Assembly (NCBI GenBank): GCA_018242215.1
Contig: JAFECG010000027.1
Location: 200,001-264,000, forward strand
DNA: 64,000 nt
Source: Pseudomonadota bacterium
GTDB lineage: Bacteria; Pseudomonadota; Alphaproteobacteria; Rhizobiales; Hyphomicrobiaceae
Direction of reading: 5' to 3'
Shown: positions 61,959 through 64,000 of the stretch, piece by piece
Position numbering within the stretch: position 1 is the first letter of the stretch
Layout: each line of letters begins with the position of its first letter
The notes under the pieces: model-generated
What the model saw: the letters and a program-made list of their open reading frames with translations, nothing else
What the model was told of the DNA's origin: nothing
The model's database searches: none
Position numbers and translations under genes: made by a program

Positions 61959-64000
61959 TCAGGATTTGATGCGGGCGCCCTTGGGGTCGTACCAGGGCGC
62001 CAATTGCGCACGTGCCGGATAGCGCGTCCAGGCAACCTCGACCTCGAGGGGTTCGGCCGCAAGCCAGTCTGCACTCACTCCGTCGTCAGAACGGACATAG
62101 CCCATGCCGAGCGATGCTCCGATGCGATGCCCATAACCACCTGATGTGATCGAACCAACGATTTTCCCGGCGCGCCAGATTGGCTCCTCATGATAGAGCA
62201 TCGGCGCGTCGGGACCTTCGAGCATGACTTGCACAAGCCTCTTCTTCAGCGGACCGGCGTCGCGTTGTCTCAAGAGCGTTTCGCGCCCGATGAAGCCACC
62301 CGCCTTCTCCCAGGCCACCGCGAATCCAAGTCCCGCTTCCAGCGGCGTGTCATCTTCCCCGATATCGTGCCCCCAGTGCCGGTATCCCTTCTCCATCCGC
62401 AGCGAGTTCATCGCGAAGTAGCCCGCGTGCTTGAGGCCGAACGCCTTTCCCGCCTCCGCGAGAACATCGAAAATGTGCTGCGCGAATTCGGCGGGCATCA
62501 GAATTTCAAATCCAAGTTCGCCGACGAAGGTCACGCGATTGACGCGCGCCTTCGCATATCCGATCTCAATTTCGCGGCTCGTCCCGAACGGGAATGCTTC
62601 GTTCGACAGGTCAGCATTCGAAATGGAACTGAGGAGAGCCCGAGATTTCGGTCCCATCAGCGCCAGCATCGGCAGACCTGAAGAGATATCGCGTGCGAAG
62701 ACGTGCGCATCTTTCGGCAAATGCCGGGTTAGCCACGTGAAATCCCGGATTTGCGACGCCGCAATCGAAACGACCAGGAAAGACGTTTCGGAAACCCGCG
62801 TGACCGTAACGTCGGCTTCGATACCGCCGCGCGCATTCAGCCACTGGGTATAGACGAGCCGGCCGACCGGAACGTCGATATCGTTGGCGCAAATGCGGTT
62901 GAGCGCAGCGCACGCGTCGCGCCCGTCGACCGCGAATTTCACGAAACAACTGTGGTCGAACAGCGCCGCCCCGTCCCGCGTTTGATGGCATTCGTCCGCA
63001 GCCAGATCGAACCAGTTCTGACGTCCGTAGCTGTATTCAATTTCAGGCTTGGTGCCGGGTGCACCGAAAAATCCGGGACGCTCATAACCGGCGGCTTCCG
63101 TCATGAAGGCGCCCTCCGCAATGAGTCGATCATGAAACGGGCTCCGCCGCACGCCGCGCGCCGTTTCGAATTGCCGATAGGGCCAGTGCATATCGAAGAG
63201 AAGGCCCAGGGTCTCTGTCGTCCGATCGTAAAGATATTTCGCATTCGACTGGAACGGATGCATGCGCCGGACATCGACGTCCATCAATTCCACGGGCGGC
63301 CGGCCATCACGAATCCACTGCGACAACGCCTTGCCGACACCACCCGACGACAGGATCCCGATGGAATTGAAACCACACGCGCAGAAAAGATTTTCAACTT
63401 CCGGCGTCTCGCCAAGCAGATAACGGTCGTCAGGCGTGAAACTTTCCGGACCACAGAAGAAGAGCTGAATCCCCGCGTTTCCAAGCATCGGGACACGGTT
63501 GATCGCCGTCTGCAGGATCGGTTCGAAATGCTCGAAGTCCTCCGGCAGCGAGTCGAAGCAGAAGTCCGCCGAGATACCGTCGTGGCCCCAGGGCTTCGCC
63601 TGCTTCTCGAAGCATCCGAGCAGAAGCTTGCCTGCATCCTCTTTGTAGTAGGCTTCCTCGTCGGTCACGAAGAGAACCGGGAGATCTCGCGGCAGATCCG
63701 GGAGCTGCTCGGTGACGATGTAGAAGTGCTCGGCCGCGTGCAGCGGCAGTGATACGCCGCTCAACGCCGCGAACTCGCGCGACCACATTCCGCCCGAAAT
63801 GACGACCTTGTCGGCGCGCACTTCGCCACGATCGGTAATTGCACCGATGGCACGGCCGTTCTCGACCAGAATGCGCTCGACACGAATGTTCTCGAGAATG
63901 GTCGCACCGGCGTTGCGCGCCCCCTTGGCCATCGCGACCGTCACGTCGACGGGATTGACCTGTCCGTCCTTCGGCATCCAGAGACCGCCGACGATCCCTT
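61959..64000 (-). CDS. Dimethylglycine/sarcosine dehydrogenase-like FAD-GcvT protein (5' end outside the window)
   Basis: At least 680 residues; the N-terminal FAD motif lies beyond the right edge. The visible part begins [16 protein letters not shown] and continues the D-amino-acid-oxidase/DadA-like fold, then a FAO_M segment, and from about residue 305 of the visible part the tetrahydrofolate-binding GcvT and GcvT C-terminal barrel domains (including [14 protein letters not shown]). This is the dimethylglycine/sarcosine dehydrogenase layout, demethylating N-methyl glycines and passing one-carbon units to tetrahydrofolate and electrons to ETF. The etfBA genes are in this window. Confidence 0.92.
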   Translation of the reverse strand, partial: GIVGGLWMPKDGQVNPVDVTVAMAKGARNAGATILENIRVERILVENGRAIGAITDRGEVRADKVVISGGMWSREFAALSGVSLPLHAAEHFYIVTEQLPDLPRDLPVLFVTDEEAYYKEDAGKLLLGCFEKQAKPWGHDGISADFCFDSLPEDFEHFEPILQTAINRVPMLGNAGIQLFFCGPESFTPDDRYLLGETPEVENLFCACGFNSIGILSSGGVGKALSQWIRDGRPPVELMDVDVRRMHPFQSNAKYLYDRTTETLGLLFDMHWPYRQFETARGVRRSPFHDRLIAEGAFMTEAAGYERPGFFGAPGTKPEIEYSYGRQNWFDLAADECHQTRDGAALFDHSCFVKFAVDGRDACAALNRICANDIDVPVGRLVYTQWLNARGGIEADVTVTRVSETSFLVVSIAASQIRDFTWLTRHLPKDAHVFARDISSGLPMLALMGPKSRALLSSISNADLSNEAFPFGTSREIEIGYAKARVNRVTFVGELGFEILMPAEFAQHIFDVLAEAGKAFGLKHAGYFAMNSLRMEKGYRHWGHDIGEDDTPLEAGLGFAVAWEKAGGFIGRETLLRQRDAGPLKKRLVQVMLEGPDAPMLYHEEPIWRAGKIVGSITSGGYGHRIGASLGMGYVRSDDGVSADWLAAEPLEVEVAWTRYPARAQLAPWYDPKGARIKS

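Noticed and set aside
1-64000. CRISPR arrays, rRNA genes, riboswitches and complete insertion sequences
   Set aside because: No regularly spaced direct repeats, rRNA-like sequence, recognised riboswitch core or transposase was seen.

Overview
The window looks like chromosomal DNA of a methylotrophic or oligotrophic alphaproteobacterium of the order Hyphomicrobiales, most likely near Hyphomicrobium. This is an inference from high GC, the rpmH-rnpA-yidC-engB-argB order, an argB/pyrimidine-5'-nucleotidase pair, a DUF4167 protein, a PduO-type cobalamin adenosyltransferase, etfBA-hbd, a cyanide-insensitive-type bd oxidase and a dimethylglycine-dehydrogenase-like gene. No CRISPR array, complete insertion sequence or prophage was seen.

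Positions 1-10.1 kb are mixed: the 3' end of an M23 peptidase, a frameshifted chloroperoxidase remnant, small secreted proteins, a cytochrome c, a Mn-type cupin related to (R)-hydroxynitrile lyases, a DUF2092 and an OmpA-like envelope protein, an MFS exporter, a secreted UbiC-like protein, an FrsA-like hydrolase, and a GIY-YIG gene among short palindromic repeats. Positions 10.1-22.9 kb are housekeeping: clpB, a DUF4167 gene, prmC-prfA, a RodZ-like gene, ptsP and lysC on the minus strand, then ubiG and a rhomboid protease on the plus strand.

Positions 23-34.4 kb hold an MHS-family transporter with a strong dyad upstream, a cydA-cydB-DUF2474 operon, two adjacent rppH paralogues, and the cell-wall pair envC-ctpA, then a HIG1 gene and the adenosyltransferase gene. 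Positions 34.7-37.4 kb are etfB-etfA-hbd, linking beta-oxidation-type chemistry to the quinone pool. Positions 39.2-46.4 kb are the translation and membrane-insertion block (rpmH, rnpA, yidC, engB, then argB and a HAD phosphatase). A large plus-strand gene for an unusual Clp-N/proline-rich/membrane protein sits inside this block between engB and argB.

Positions 46.7-50 kb hold a dihydrolipoamide-dehydrogenase-like flavoprotein lacking its catalytic cysteines, a histidine kinase and tRNA-Arg(ACG). From the tRNA to the right end the content is accessory: a NarX/NarL-type two-component pair, two cupins, a truncated-looking glycosyltransferase, an acyl-CoA-dehydrogenase-like flavoprotein with its own flavin reductase and an AraC regulator, two XRE-cupin regulators, an aldehyde dehydrogenase, a quinone reductase and the dimethylglycine/sarcosine dehydrogenase that runs off the window. 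The least familiar candidates are the Clp-N membrane protein, the cysteine-less Lpd-like protein and the flavoprotein/flavin reductase/cupin cassette.
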